DNA of 64,000 bases from Hypoxylon rubiginosum (lineage: Eukaryota; Ascomycota; Sordariomycetes; Xylariales; Hypoxylaceae), in NCBI GenBank assembly GCA_902806565.1, contig CADCXA010000016.1, forward strand, positions 496,001 through 560,000. Reading direction: 5' to 3'. The notes beneath the pieces are model-generated. The model saw nothing but the letters and a program-made list of their open reading frames with translations, was not told the origin of the DNA and made no database searches. Within the stretch, counting starts at the first letter, position 1. Each line of letters starts with the position of its first letter. This document shows, piece after piece, positions 1 through 11,019 of this stretch. A program made the translations under genes and the position numbers.

Positions 1-859
1 TTACCATCTCATCTTCGTCACCTAGGCCGGCCCTTTGGTCTCCATCTTCACCGGCTTCTCCATTTATGGCCTGCTCCTCCGAACCGGCCAGGTCTTCTTC
101 ATCTTTATCAAAAACCGCTTCGTCGTCCGAGGATTCGTCTCGGATTTCGTCTACCAAAGCCTCACCATCCTCTTCTTCGTCATCGAAGACAACGGCAACA
201 CCCTGGCGCTCGTCGAGTTCCTCATCGCCCTCGGCTGCGCCAGCTCCCGTATCCATCTCTTCGTCGTCGTTTTGGGTATCATAATCCGTAATCTTCTTTC
301 CGAGATTGACCAACTCATTGAACTGCTTGGGGTTCAAGGTTGCACCTAGCAGGTCGTCTATCTCCTTCTTCTTATCGAAGTCCTTCATATCTTCATCCTT
401 CAGATTTTCTAAAACAGCATCCGCTGCGCTTAGAACAATCTCATGGGATACATCGCCGAGGTTGTTCGCGACGATACTCAGTATCAGATCGTATGTAGCG
501 CGGGTGGCTGGTATACGCGGTCGATATCGAAGGCCTTCGACTAACAGATCTGTCTGACCAAGAATTCCTGTAGCCCGCATTTGCGACGGGTCGCCTTTTC
601 TCTTTTTTTGCTCGCGTGCCAGGATATCTTGGCCCTCTTGTAGAGCACCTCTTTCGACATCTAGGGGGCCTGTGGCCTTCTTCTGTTTGGGTGCAGCGTC
701 GCGCGCAACTCGAGAGCCCATGTCATTGATCCTCAGGCGACCGGCAAGGGATTCAGGGTCACCAGTAGCCTCATCGGTTCGCCGCGTGACAAACCGTCTG
801 TCCGCCTGGAGAACCAGGTTGGACATGGCCGAGTACTTGTACTGCGACTGGTCCGCCAT
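1..859 (-). CDS. brr2: Pre-mRNA splicing helicase BRR2, N-terminal part (partial)
   Basis: The reading frame is open from an ATG at 859 to the window edge (286 codons), so the 3' portion lies outside the window. The protein begins MADQSQYKYSAMSNLVLQAD, the characteristic start of the fungal BRR2/Snu246 Ski2-like helicase, followed by the conserved stretch with RPRIPATRATYDLILS and then a highly acidic D/E-rich segment (about residues 190-285). BRR2 is the U5 snRNP ATPase that unwinds U4/U6 during spliceosome activation. Only the N-terminal plug region is visible; the helicase cassettes would lie beyond base 1. The gene is transcribed away from the coiled-coil gene at 1538. The identification rests on the N-terminal motif and is recognised from memory of the family. 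Confidence 0.85.
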   Translation of the reverse strand, partial: MADQSQYKYSAMSNLVLQADRRFVTRRTDEATGDPESLAGRLRINDMGSRVARDAAPKQKKATGPLDVERGALQEGQDILAREQKKRKGDPSQMRATGILGQTDLLVEGLRYRPRIPATRATYDLILSIVANNLGDVSHEIVLSAADAVLENLKDEDMKDFDKKKEIDDLLGATLNPKQFNELVNLGKKITDYDTQNDDEEMDTGAGAAEGDEELDERQGVAVVFDDEEEDGEALVDEIRDESSDDEAVFDKDEEDLAGSEEQAINGEAGEDGDQRAGLGDEDEMV

Positions 860-1537
860 CTTGACCGATTTTCGCGTTTGATGACCTGCGTGTCGACGGT
901 ATTAGGTAGGTATTAAGGTGGCAAGATAGGCGTCGGCAAGTCCAATTTATCGAATGGACGAAGGCGCCGTGATCGTCTGCAGCTATACCATTTAGAATAT
1001 GCCGCGCGAAACAAGTGCCTTTTTCGTTCTTCGTTTTAAGATTTGTTTATGTTTGATAGGCAAACACCTTGTGGTAGATATCGTGTGAAGTGCTGCGGTA
1101 ACGACTTGGGATGGGAAATTTATGAAGCTGGTGCTTTTTTTTTTGAGATAGCTTGGGAATCGCTAGCTAACTAAAACTTTCAACTCGCGTTGCATACAGT
1201 TTATCGGGCCGTTATCAAACGGTGTGGGACTATGCACTTGTGATTGGCTATTTATATCCCGTACCTACATGACCTCTTTATTTGAATTTTACCTGCAGCA
1301 ATGCATACAAATAAGAAACTCAGTGTTCATAAACAATTCTGATCTGTATAAACCGTAACAGCATAACAGTAGCTATTTCTTGCTACGAGTTGTGTACTGG
1401 GTAATTTCCGTCCCCTTTTTGAGATTACCGAAATTCGAAGCTCCAATAACACCCAAGGGAATTTTATAAACCAATGCCTCCATCGTTGTAGTACCAAGCA
1501 TCAACATCTAGCCCAACGCGTCCTTCATAGAGAGACT
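860..1537. other. Intergenic, shared divergent promoter
   Basis: This 678-base spacer lies between the divergent starts of brr2 and the coiled-coil gene. It is AT-rich in the middle with a short T run near 1133-1145. I see no ORF or RNA gene; it probably holds both promoters and 5' UTRs. Confidence 0.6.
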
Positions 1538-3094
1538 ATGGATAAGGAATTATGTGAGAGGGCTCGCGAAGTGATTGAGCAACGACTTCGTCCCCGAGAG
1601 GATGTCATTGCGGTGAGACGGCATCTAACTCACGACCTGGCTCAGAGCTTGGGGGTCGAGCAGCTTAGTAGCCCCTTGTCTCTTATCGATTTGGATACTG
1701 TTGTGACGCCATCCGACGCCTTGCAAGGCACTTACCGAGAGTATGTCGAGGCAGTTAAGAGGAATGTCGAGATCCGAACAGAGTTCGTTAAGCTGCAGGA
1801 GGAACATGATGCAGCTACCGCTTCTCTCCCAACTTCGTCAGAGGAAGATCAACAAGTGCGGCTTCTCGAGCTCCAGCTTGAGGTCAACGCCTTAGAGCAG
1901 GAACACGAGAGACTCAATGTGGTGGATAAATACTTGGAGGAGCTTGATCGGCAGCCCGCTGCAGCTCCCGACTTCTTGGATCATAAGACGATGTTCAAGG
2001 ACTGTGCTCCGATCCCCGAGCTACCACAGGAACTCATGGCTAGCTTCACCGAAGATCGAGACGCGCCGAACCGGGACATTCAGGAGCTGCTTTCCCGTCT
2101 TCAGAAGGCTGTCCTGCGTAACAAGCTCCTTGCCCAGCGAGAAAAGCAGAATTTCGAAAAGCTCAAGGCCAAGAATCCAATCGACCCCGGCAGCCTTTCC
2201 CCACAAGCGCAATTGCAGGCACTCAATGCTGTCAAGGATAGCTTGATTAACTGGATCGAGACTATGCTCACTAAGGCCGGAGGCGACGAGGATGAGTCAA
2301 GTCTCGAGTCACCAAGCAAGCCCCGGCAAACGGGACAGGGAAAATATGATCGCGAGGCGCACATGGCTGAAATTCAGAGGGAATACGAGCACCACATCGA
2401 ACTTCGCAAGGAGATTATGGCTTTGATAGGTCAACTCAAGCAGCTAAAAGTCGAACCACCGCAGAGTCGAGGACGAGACCAAGTCCAACCATCTGAAACA
2501 TTTCTGCCTAGGGGTCATAAGACAGACTCGGAAGCATTCCTACTCACGCCGTACCTCGAGAAGCTGCAAGCCATTTCGCGCGAGCAGAAAGGTCTCATCC
2601 AGGAGAAATCCCACATCAACACGGCTCTCGCAAAGCAGAAGCAAGACCTCAACAAAATCCTAGACCACCTGGTGGAGGAGAGCCACCTGCTGCCGAAATA
2701 CCCCGCCAAGAAGCCCAACGACAACCAGCTAAGCTTCGGCGAAGCTACTCGGAAATCGAACGTGACGAGCCAGATCGAGCCCTGGATCTCCGCGGCCGAG
2801 TCGGCTCAGATTGCCACGCTCGAGGCGGTTTTCGAGAAGATCGAAGAGGGCCAGATAGCGGTCGAGGATGCCATGCAGGCTCTCGACCAGGCGCGCAAGC
2901 TCCTGAACAAGGAGGAGCCCGAACCGGAGGAGACTCCCGAGGGGCAAGATACTACTGAGCAAGATATGTGGATTGGAGAAGGGGACAGCAGTGGAGCACG
3001 CGTTAGGAAGAATAGGGAGAAGAAGGTAGAGAAGCAAAAGGGGGAGAGTATTTACGCAAAGCTCGATGGTAATCTTGGGCTGATCAATGAGTAA
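1538..3094 (+). CDS. Conserved coiled-coil hypothetical protein
   Basis: Single-exon ORF of 518 aa with an ATG at 1538. I do not recognise the family. The sequence is dominated by heptad-like Leu/Glu/Gln/Lys stretches: about residues 90-130, 165-215, 275-310 and 345-385, with a last segment near 420-460 that includes QIATLEAVFEKIEEGQIAVE. This suggests an elongated coiled-coil scaffold or cytoskeletal or kinetochore-type component. The C-terminus is acidic, then basic (RVRKNREKKVEKQKGE). No signal peptide, membrane segment or catalytic motif is visible. Codon usage and length of the open frame make it a real gene. Its role cannot be stated from sequence alone. It converges on rfc2, with only 192 bases between the stop codons. 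Confidence 0.8.
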   Translation: MDKELCERAREVIEQRLRPREDVIAVRRHLTHDLAQSLGVEQLSSPLSLIDLDTVVTPSDALQGTYREYVEAVKRNVEIRTEFVKLQEEHDAATASLPTSSEEDQQVRLLELQLEVNALEQEHERLNVVDKYLEELDRQPAAAPDFLDHKTMFKDCAPIPELPQELMASFTEDRDAPNRDIQELLSRLQKAVLRNKLLAQREKQNFEKLKAKNPIDPGSLSPQAQLQALNAVKDSLINWIETMLTKAGGDEDESSLESPSKPRQTGQGKYDREAHMAEIQREYEHHIELRKEIMALIGQLKQLKVEPPQSRGRDQVQPSETFLPRGHKTDSEAFLLTPYLEKLQAISREQKGLIQEKSHINTALAKQKQDLNKILDHLVEESHLLPKYPAKKPNDNQLSFGEATRKSNVTSQIEPWISAAESAQIATLEAVFEKIEEGQIAVEDAMQALDQARKLLNKEEPEPEETPEGQDTTEQDMWIGEGDSSGARVRKNREKKVEKQKGESIYAKLDGNLGLINE

Positions 3095-3286
3095 AGAATC
3101 ATGGTCATTTCACCAAAGTCTATTGAAGTATAGTCGATTCTAGTCATACCATAACTTGATGATTGCCATGTAAATCTACATTGCATAACACAACACATCC
3201 GTATTTTGTTGACCCGACGCCGCATGCTATGATCTTCGTTACACTCTTATCACTTGGTCCCCAGGCCGCCTCTCGAATACATATGA

Positions 3287-4628
3287 CTAGCCCTTACTAG
3301 CTAATATGTTCGATATTCTCAGAGCCAAGTCCAGGATAGATAAGTGCTCGTCAGCACCGTCCACCAGTCGCTTGTCGACTTCTGAGAAGACGAGGGTGAT
3401 CTTGTTCTTGGCAAAATCCGGAACCATCTCGTCTTGAATGACAGCCTGGTAAAGCTGTAGAAACTTGTTAGCTTGTCGACAAAATGCCCGTTTGGTACTA
3501 ATATGGCCTACCTGCGAGAGAACCTGCCCGGCACTCCATCCATCCGCCACCATCTCCTCCACCTCCTTCGCGATGGCTTGGTACGTTGCGCCGGCGGACT
3601 TGGGCTGCATCGCCTTCTGCAATCTCGCGATGGTTTGGTCTGGTATAACGCCGGCAATCTCTTCTACGATCTTGATCGTCACGGCCCTCCCGTCGCCGTC
3701 TACGTCCATCTTATCTTCGTCGTCGTCGGTGTCCTTTTCGATAGCCCCGACCAATCGCGCCGCGCTCTGTAAGAAGGTAATCGCCTTTCGCAGGTCGCCC
3801 TCGCTACACTTGATGAGTGCGTCGACAGCACCACTCTCGAGCGTGACCCCCTCTTTGTCAGCGATCTCCTCCAGCCGCTTCTTCGCGTTGCCTTGGTCCA
3901 AGCTCTTGAACCGGAACTTGCTACATCGGCTCGCCAACGGGTCGATGATGCGGGTGACGTAGTTGCAGATGAGGCAGAATCGGGTTATCTTGCTGTATGT
4001 CTCCATCGTCCGTCGGAGGGCGCTCTGGGCGTCTTGCGTCATGCTGTCCGCCTCGTCAAGGATGATGATCTTGAAGGGCGGACACGGGTAGCGGCTCCGG
4101 TATCCGGCGGGCGGGTTCGTCAGCTGCATGCGGGCAAAGTCTTTCACCTTCTCTCGCACGATGGAGATGCCGCGCTCGTCGGAGGCGTTGAGTTCGAGGA
4201 CGCGCGACTTGATCATTTCCGGTCCGTAGAGCTCCTTCGCGAGCGCGAGGATCGTAGAGGTTTTGCCTGTTCCCGGAGGGCCGTAGAAGAGCATATGAGG
4301 TAGCTAGGTGTCTGTTAATACTCCCGAATACGATACCGCTATTTTCGGACAATTTCGAGGAGCTGACGTACATTAGAAGCTTGGAGTGTCCGTTGGAGGA
4401 CGTTCACGGTATGATCTTGAGCAGTGACATCACTAAGGGTCTTGGGTCGACTATATAGCAATGGTTAGCTATTTCTCCCGTCATTATGTCCTTAATATAG
4501 GATATAACATACTATTTCTCTACCCAAGGTTGCTTTCTGGTGTTCTGCTTTGAATCGTCCTGTTTTGACGACGCAGCGCCATTAGCAGCTGCAGCTTTGC
4601 GAGCCTTCAGATCGAAGAAGCTCGCCAT
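3287..4628 (-). CDS. rfc2: Replication factor C subunit 2 (clamp loader; human RFC4 type)
   Basis: Four exons: 4628-4513, 4450-4372, 4303-3512 and 3454-3287, giving 384 aa. Exon 1 ends in PWVEKY and exon 2 continues with [13 protein letters not shown], the hallmark N-terminus of small RFC subunits. Exon 3 carries Walker A (GPPGTGKTS, about residue 73), the RFC box [10 protein letters not shown], the Walker B/DEAD motif IILDEADSM and the SRC motif SRCSKFRF that senses ATP in the neighbouring subunit. The overall match is to yeast Rfc2 (human RFC4), part of the pentamer that loads PCNA at primer-template junctions. An acidic insert ([15 protein letters not shown]) interrupts the lid region. Intron 3 (3511-3455, 57 nt) is a multiple of three without a stop, so a naive ORF reads through it. 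Removing it restores the family-conserved junction SQ/LYQAVIQ, and it has a GCTAAC branch site. Confidence 0.93.
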
Positions 4629-5192
4629 GCCGAAATCCTTGTAAAATCGGAATAATTCGTTGTATTAAAATCAAGTTATTAGATTAAGTGATCACACGTC
4701 AAACGATTGCGTTAAAGGCGTTGTGTAGAGCTTTATGTTAACTCAGTCCATCTAGCACGTGAAGCAGCTTGAAATTGAACCTTGCCGACGCGTTGAGAAC
4801 GCGCTTTCGACCGTGTGCGATTCTGCCATCAATTAAATTTCAAGATAGGAAGGCGGAAGACCTAAGTATCTAAGTACCTAAGTACCTATGAAGGGATAAG
4901 CGCATGTGGGGTATCGACGTCCCCCCCCCCCCCTTCCATTCCCATTCCCCTGAACACAGAACATTCACAGTTCACTCATGGGTGCATCTCATTAATCAAT
5001 GTCAAATAAGATGTCTATCTGACTATTATAAATGCTTAAATATCACATTCTTATAGTTCTCGAGGCTAAGTCTCACAACCTATAAACTCCTATTGTAACC
5101 ATCGAGGCATTGACATCTCATGCCCATATTCAAACAATATGACCGCAATATATTCCCCATTCTGGACAAGTTCCACGTATCTTGACATCAAT
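4629..5192. other. Intergenic with homopolymer and TACCTA-type repeats
   Basis: The 564-base spacer lies upstream of rfc2 and downstream of the membrane-protein gene. It contains AAGTATCTAAGTACCTAAGT-type short tandem repeats near 4863-4890 and a run of 13 C at 4921-4933. No gene is seen. Confidence 0.6.
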
Positions 5193-6976
5193 TTAAGCAC
5201 CGTATACAAGCTGGTGTAATCTCTTTTCGATGGCATCGCGTCCTTCACGCGTTCTCCACACTTGATGAGGCGCCTTGTTGACGATATCCCAGTGCTTCAG
5301 GTTATGCGTGAGATGACTGAGGTCCCTCTGCTTGTCTTCCCACCCGCTATCTTCTCGGATCTTGACGCCCGAGCTAATAAGACTCAGCGGCATGTCGGGG
5401 TTCTGTATGGCCGTGCTGCTTGCTAAATCACGTTTTGACAGCGTGTCGGCCACGAGGTTCTCTTGTAGCTTCGTGAATATGTATTTGCCCGTCTGATATG
5501 CGGACTGTCCCCAAACACGATCCTCTTTCGTCCGGCCATTGAAAAGAGCCCCTGGAATACGATCGAGGCCAAGCGGCGATATTATGCCTCGGATCCAGAG
5601 AATAAAGCCTCTGCCTGGTGAGCCTACGTTGCCGAGGTCATCTTCATGATACGGGTCGATGAAGAGCAATCCCTTTATGTCTCTCCCGTGGCGCGCAGAG
5701 AATATTCGAGAATAGATGGAGCCGATGCCAGCGCTGGCAAGAACTATACAATTTGTTAGTTGAAGATGTCGAATGAATTTCTAAATAAGATCTTACCCCA
5801 AGGACCATCTTCTCCTGCTCTAGCCAATGCTTCGCTTACAGCTTCGACAGCCATTCCAGCAGACAGAGGCGAGGGCGCCGTATCACTCTGTCGAATATTA
5901 GCTATTGCGTTTCCGTATTAACGGAATCTTGAGAGCTTACCCAGGCAAATCCAGGACGGTCCACGAAACAGTATCTACTAATCGACCCATTATTGATCGC
6001 TTCATCGGCAAACTGCCATAACCCATCCTCGACAGGATCTGCTCCACCTTCTAGTAATACCGTCGGGAGCGTCCTTCCCTTCGAATCCGTTTTGTTTCCG
6101 TGGCAGTATACATGTATCATGTATTTGTCTCCGTCTATCCAGAATAACTCGCCAGGCGGTGCCAACCCAGCGTCGAGGGCACGAAGAATGAGGGTACAGG
6201 TCGTCAGTACAACAATAAGGGCGAGTATTATCATCAAAAGGGTAGACACTAGAACGGCTGTCCATTCACCCAAAGTACGACGCGTCTCGGCCCGGCCAGT
6301 CAGCCGTTCTTCCTCCTCAGTCTTGCCCCATTCGACTAAACGATCCATGAGCAAGGTCCAGATGGCCATGAGAAGCGCCCCTAAACCAAATTATTAGCTT
6401 CAAGAATCTCTCATCTCCCGAAAAGTCATTAACCTACATAGCACGCTGACCATTCCCACCCAGCCCTCTTCATGTCTCGTCTTCTCGACTGAGATCACTA
6501 GGATGGCATTCACTAACAGCAATGCGCCCAAAACTACACTTAATACGCGGACCGGTTTGGATGGAATCGCAAAGAATATGAGAGTAAAGAGTAAGTTGAC
6601 GAGCGCCAAGCTTGCGTAGCTAAATGCGAAGAATCCGGAGCCCCTCGTGTGAAAGCCGGGAGGTGTAACGAAATTCGAGACGAGCAAAATAGTCCACCAT
6701 ACGAAGGTGAGTATGGTGAAGAGGACGGTAAGGTACCTCACGATTCGCACGCTCCAGAGGTTATACGGTGAAACCTATAGGGTCATGAGTATCATGGAAA
6801 CCAATTACTTGATGAGATAGACTTACCGCTGGGTCGTCGGGGCTCAGGTAATTCGTGCTCTCGACTCGGTTCGGCAGCAGGCGACTATACTCGTTCGGCG
6901 CATTTTCCGAACCATGATCCGACGGGTCCTGCGGACTATCGTCTTGGTCTTTCCGTCCACCCCAGAGCCTGTTCAT
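5193..6976 (-). CDS. Multi-pass membrane protein with alpha/beta-hydrolase-like C-terminal domain
   Basis: Five exons: 6976-6827, 6774-6438, 6380-5941, 5887-5797 and 5743-5193, giving 522 aa; all junctions keep frame and have canonical GT/AG ends. After a polar N-terminus (about 55 residues) come hydrophobic segments near YLTVLFTILTFVWWTILLV, a further pair in exon 2, and one in exon 3 (VLVSTLLMIILALIVVLTTC). The rest is soluble and resembles an alpha/beta hydrolase: PTVLLEGGADPVEDGLW, RYCFVDRPGFAW, an elbow-like VLASAGIGSIYSR, then GLLFIDPYH and a late APHQVW. The nucleophile elbow is L-A-S-A-G rather than G-x-S-x-G, so catalysis is uncertain. Similar proteins are commonly annotated as mitochondrial integral membrane proteins in fungi; location and substrate are unknown. 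Confidence 0.75.
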
Positions 6977-7857
6977 TTTGCTGTTTTAATGATCGCTTCA
7001 ATACAAGTGTTAGGTAGAACAATCCTCGTAAACGCTGCCAGCAGCACAACGAAGTCGGCACGAAAGTTTGCAATCTTAGTTTAGATTGAGTATATTAAAA
7101 AGGTAGAATCTTGGATCATGATATTTCGAAGCCAGAGGCGACAAAGGATATATTCATGTATAATAGTGGGATGCTTTGCTCCGGCATGTGCAGCACCTGC
7201 TGATCGAGTTCAGCCATAGGTACGTCATGACTATTAGTGTTAGCAGTATTAGCTCAAGGTTGGCCCCGCCCGCACCAAGCTCGAATTTTTAACTGGGAAT
7301 CTCGCCATGAAGAAACCAGAAACTAGAAACAGCACGAAACTCGATCGAGTATCGGCCGCATTGGGAATTCCTCTAACCAGTTCGCGAATCCTCGTCATCT
7401 GGTAAAAACGCTAGATATTTACATCAAGCTGTGTCGTGAGCTTGCCCGGCGGGGAATCGGGGTAGCTTTCCTAGGCCTCTCAAATTCCCCATTCCCGGCC
7501 AAGCCCTTCATTTCATCCATCTCGATCCTTTATAACATTATCCCTATTTGCAACCTCCGATACAGTAGTTGTATATATCAGCTACAATATCTAACAAAAA
7601 GACTAGAAATATTCCTATCCACGTGTAGAAACTAATGGTTCTAGTAACCAGGTTTGAGTCGGACATGCTAGTTTCAACGAAGACTAGTCATGTGTCTTGG
7701 CTCACGCATTGTGCCCACGAAGGAAATAACCATACTTCTATGTGAATCGCCACATATTATAAACGATCATCACTATGTTAGGTTGAGTTCTTATTAATAA
7801 CATAGATACAACGTTGTAAGCTTCTAACGTAAAGCAAGTGTCTACCTCTGGTACTCT
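6977..7857. other. Intergenic
   Basis: The 881-base spacer lies between two minus-strand genes and is AT-rich. I see no coding signal, repeat array or RNA gene. It probably contains the promoter of the membrane-protein gene. Confidence 0.5.
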
Positions 7858-9412
7858 TTAATGTTCGAACCCCTGGATATGTAGCATTCTCCTCAATGTT
7901 TCCTCCCTATCCGTGTCGATAAAGATTATCTCCCCTATCAACTCGACACTTATTTCTCCTTCCAAGATTCTGTCTAGCTCTCTAATATCTGAATAGCAAT
8001 GAGACTCCTCTCCAGCGAAGATTCTTAACTCAAGGCTGTGCAAATTGAGGGAAGCAATAGTCAAATCCCTGGCAGAAAACTGCACAGGCCGCGTGTGCCA
8101 TCTTTCTTCATGTCCTTCTCACTCGATACGGTAAGGAATCTTCCTTGGCCGTATCGCAGGCAATACTGCTAGAAGATGAATAGTGGCTAGAACTTGATCC
8201 GGAACTCTGGAAGGTTACTCCTTGTCGAATTCGTGTCTGCCGCATCTGCTCTGCCTCCTTCATAGCCGTATCGTCTGGACAAATTCCCGGGCCGGCTAGC
8301 ATCATCGCGTCTCGATGTAAGGTCCCAACAGGTAAATGAAGTTTGTCATTTGCCTGAGGTTTATCAAGTGCGATATCAGTCTTATAGGCCTCCTTGCATT
8401 GCTCCGGAACTTGAGTCGACGGCTCTGAAACAGACACCCAACCTTTGAGTTGAGACAACCAGCGGGGTTTATGGTCATCACCCTTGTTTTTGAGCGATTC
8501 TGATATCGAGCCTGATCCGTGGTGGTAGTTATATGAGGCTATACCGTAATACATAGGCTCCGTCTCAAGAGATGTGACTGCTGATGTTGATGGCGAGACT
8601 GATGATCCTTCACCATCAGCCGAGAAATCTCTGGTGTCACCTCGTAGAAGTGGCGATGGCAATGGACCAACTCCTGTTGGACTCGGAGGCCTGAGCTTCG
8701 TATCGATGAGGGGAATTCCTGAACTGGACGCAGGTCGATCAGAGCTACCAGAAGATAAACCCAAGAATCGAGATTTGCCGAACGATGCATTTACCTTGTG
8801 TTGGCCCAACGAATTACGCTTGAGGCGGGAAGTGACGGGGTTCTGGGGGAAAATACGATCTCCTAACGACTGAGCCTTGGACAGCTTTGATGCCTTTTCT
8901 TTGGGCTCATTGTTCTCGGCACTCTTCTAGAGACGCGAAGAAGCATGAGCCTTAGATGTAGGCAGCCCTAGAAGAGTGCTTCGCCGCTGCTTCTTTCTTG
9001 CCTTCAGCTCTTCTATTGACTGAGACTCTCGGTTGCGGAGATAGTCAGACGAGATACCAATGCTAAACTCCTCGCTTTCGTCATCCAAATGGCTATATGG
9101 TTCGCTCTCCGATTTGAAGAAGAAGGGGTCACCAAATCCAGGGGTCTTTGACTGGCCCGTACGTGAAACACTATCAGGAGAAAAACTGCAAATCTCCCCT
9201 AAGTGGTCCCATTGGGTTTGCTCGGTACTGGGCCCTGATGGGAACGGTGGAGGTTGTGTTGGGTTCCCGACATTGATTGGATAGGAGAAGTTTCGTAATA
9301 CAGGTGGTCTAAAGTGGTGTGGCGTAGTTGGCGTTTGTGATGAGTTTGAATCATCTTCGCGAGATCCATGCGGTAATTTGAGTTTTCGGAAACGACCCAC
9401 GAGTCCTACCAT
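7858..9412 (-). CDS. Disordered hypothetical protein, frame interrupted by an in-frame TAG
   Basis: A minus-strand frame opens at an ATG at 9412 (MVGLVGRFRKLKLPHGSRED) and runs 161 codons to a TAG at 8929-8927. The same frame then continues without interruption for another 272 codons to a TGA at 8110-8108. Both halves have the same character: Ser/Pro-rich, low complexity, few hydrophobics, with basic patches such as KARKKQRR. I found no in-phase intron that removes the TAG. A possible last exon (8079-7858, beginning FSARDLTIASL) joins in frame through a 43-nt GTGAGA...TGTGCAG intron at 8122-8080, but that intron is short and lacks a clear branch site. No known domain is recognised. This may be a nonsense allele, a sequencing error, readthrough, or two genes. 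Confidence 0.45.
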
Positions 9413-11019
9413 TGTACGTTGAAAAGGCAAGTCACCTGCCGGGAAGTACGAAATCCTCAAGAGATACAGCGTAGAGATGTGGTATTCGAGAGCCGAACTG
9501 TAGAATGATGATCGCAAGGCAGGAAACGCGGTCCTTCCATTCAGAAATCTAGCCCCGAAACCCCTAATCGTCAGAGGATGTAAAATCAAGCTATACCAGT
9601 CTACGCTGGATAGAGGTCTGGAGTATAGGAACGAGACTGAAGAACAACGTAGTTTCTGATTGAACCACGCTCCAATTGCTGCGTAGTTCTCGACGGTGTT
9701 CGAAAATCAATATCTAGTTGTCTAGTTGGTTCAAGTGACGAAGAACAATAATACCTTACTCTCGGGCTACCGGCCTCAACTATAGTAAGGGGAGGGAGAC
9801 TAGTTGATAGGGAGTAAACGAAAACGAACGAAGGAGGCCGGGATTCAAATTGTGGTTTTGTAGTCGTAATTTTAAGTATGAGGTAGGAAGCTAGACAGAA
9901 TCATTACATACCTACATGGTGCTTACCTGCCTTCATACCTTACTATCTGTTATGGGAAGCATCCATCAACACATATACCTCTTTAAGGTTTGCCAGTCCG
10001 TTCAATACCGTGACTGCCAAACGAATATATACCATATGGGCGAGGTATTTAAGACGGCAGTTTCGAGTTAGGATCGGTGTAGGATAGGTGCTGGAAGCCA
10101 CTACTATTTAATAGCAATGCACGCGGTGAGATTATACAAGTACGGTAGCCTGAAAGATTTAAGAAGTATTATCGGACATGAATAGTAATTGTACTATTCT
10201 ATGATAGAAAATTGACGGTTCACTACCTAATATATATTAAGAGTAAGCGAGTAACAGCTACTAATTACGATGCAGAAGTCGTATATTATATGCAGTTACC
10301 TTCTTCTATTTATTTAAAAAAGAAAAAAAAGAAAAAAGAAAAGAAAAAAGGAGTTGCGGTATTAGAATAACACATGCTTTTGAATCTAAAGGAGCTCGCG
10401 CAAAATACGCGGGCTAGTTTATTGGACACAGACATACTGAATTGGGTTGGGAATTCTTTGATAGACTGAGAGGGTTGCTTGCAGCATGTACCCAGGCACC
10501 AAGGACTAAGAGAGGAAGTCTTTCGAAAGGCTCGCTATAGATGAGAGCCTGTAAGGGGGGCCTCTGACTGTCCCTTCGGGAAAAATATCCTAGTCATTTA
10601 TGAAGATCTGCAGGGTACCTACCTATTACCAGGGTTGCGGGAAGCCCACATGCGGCACCGACAAGGGGTATCTCCATTGCCCCCTGCTGCTTGAAGTCAT
10701 ACACTCTTATTGGATGATAATATTCCGCCACCCCACCTAACCCCACGACTAGATCTGACTTGTATCTAACGCCGTAGCAGCGACCCGAACTCCGTCCACG
10801 CTTGCATCTTCACTGAAACAACTACCTACTGGAACCAAACTACGAGATTAAAGCCACCGCTGCTTCAACTAAACTTCCTTATCTAGCGACGAGCAAACTG
10901 TTCAGAAACCCTCTTTTAAGTCTGCGTACGCGCTGGAAACCGATCTGTGGCAAAAGGACAAAGCAGCGCAACCTACCTAGGCATCCAAGAACCGCCCCCC
11001 TTCCGACCCTGAGCCCACG
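9413..11019. other. Intergenic, divergent promoter region
   Basis: The 1.6-kb spacer lies between divergent genes. It has an A/G-rich low-complexity tract at about 10311-10350 and C-rich sequence just before the 11020 start. No ORF with protein-like composition and no RNA gene was recognised. Confidence 0.5.
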
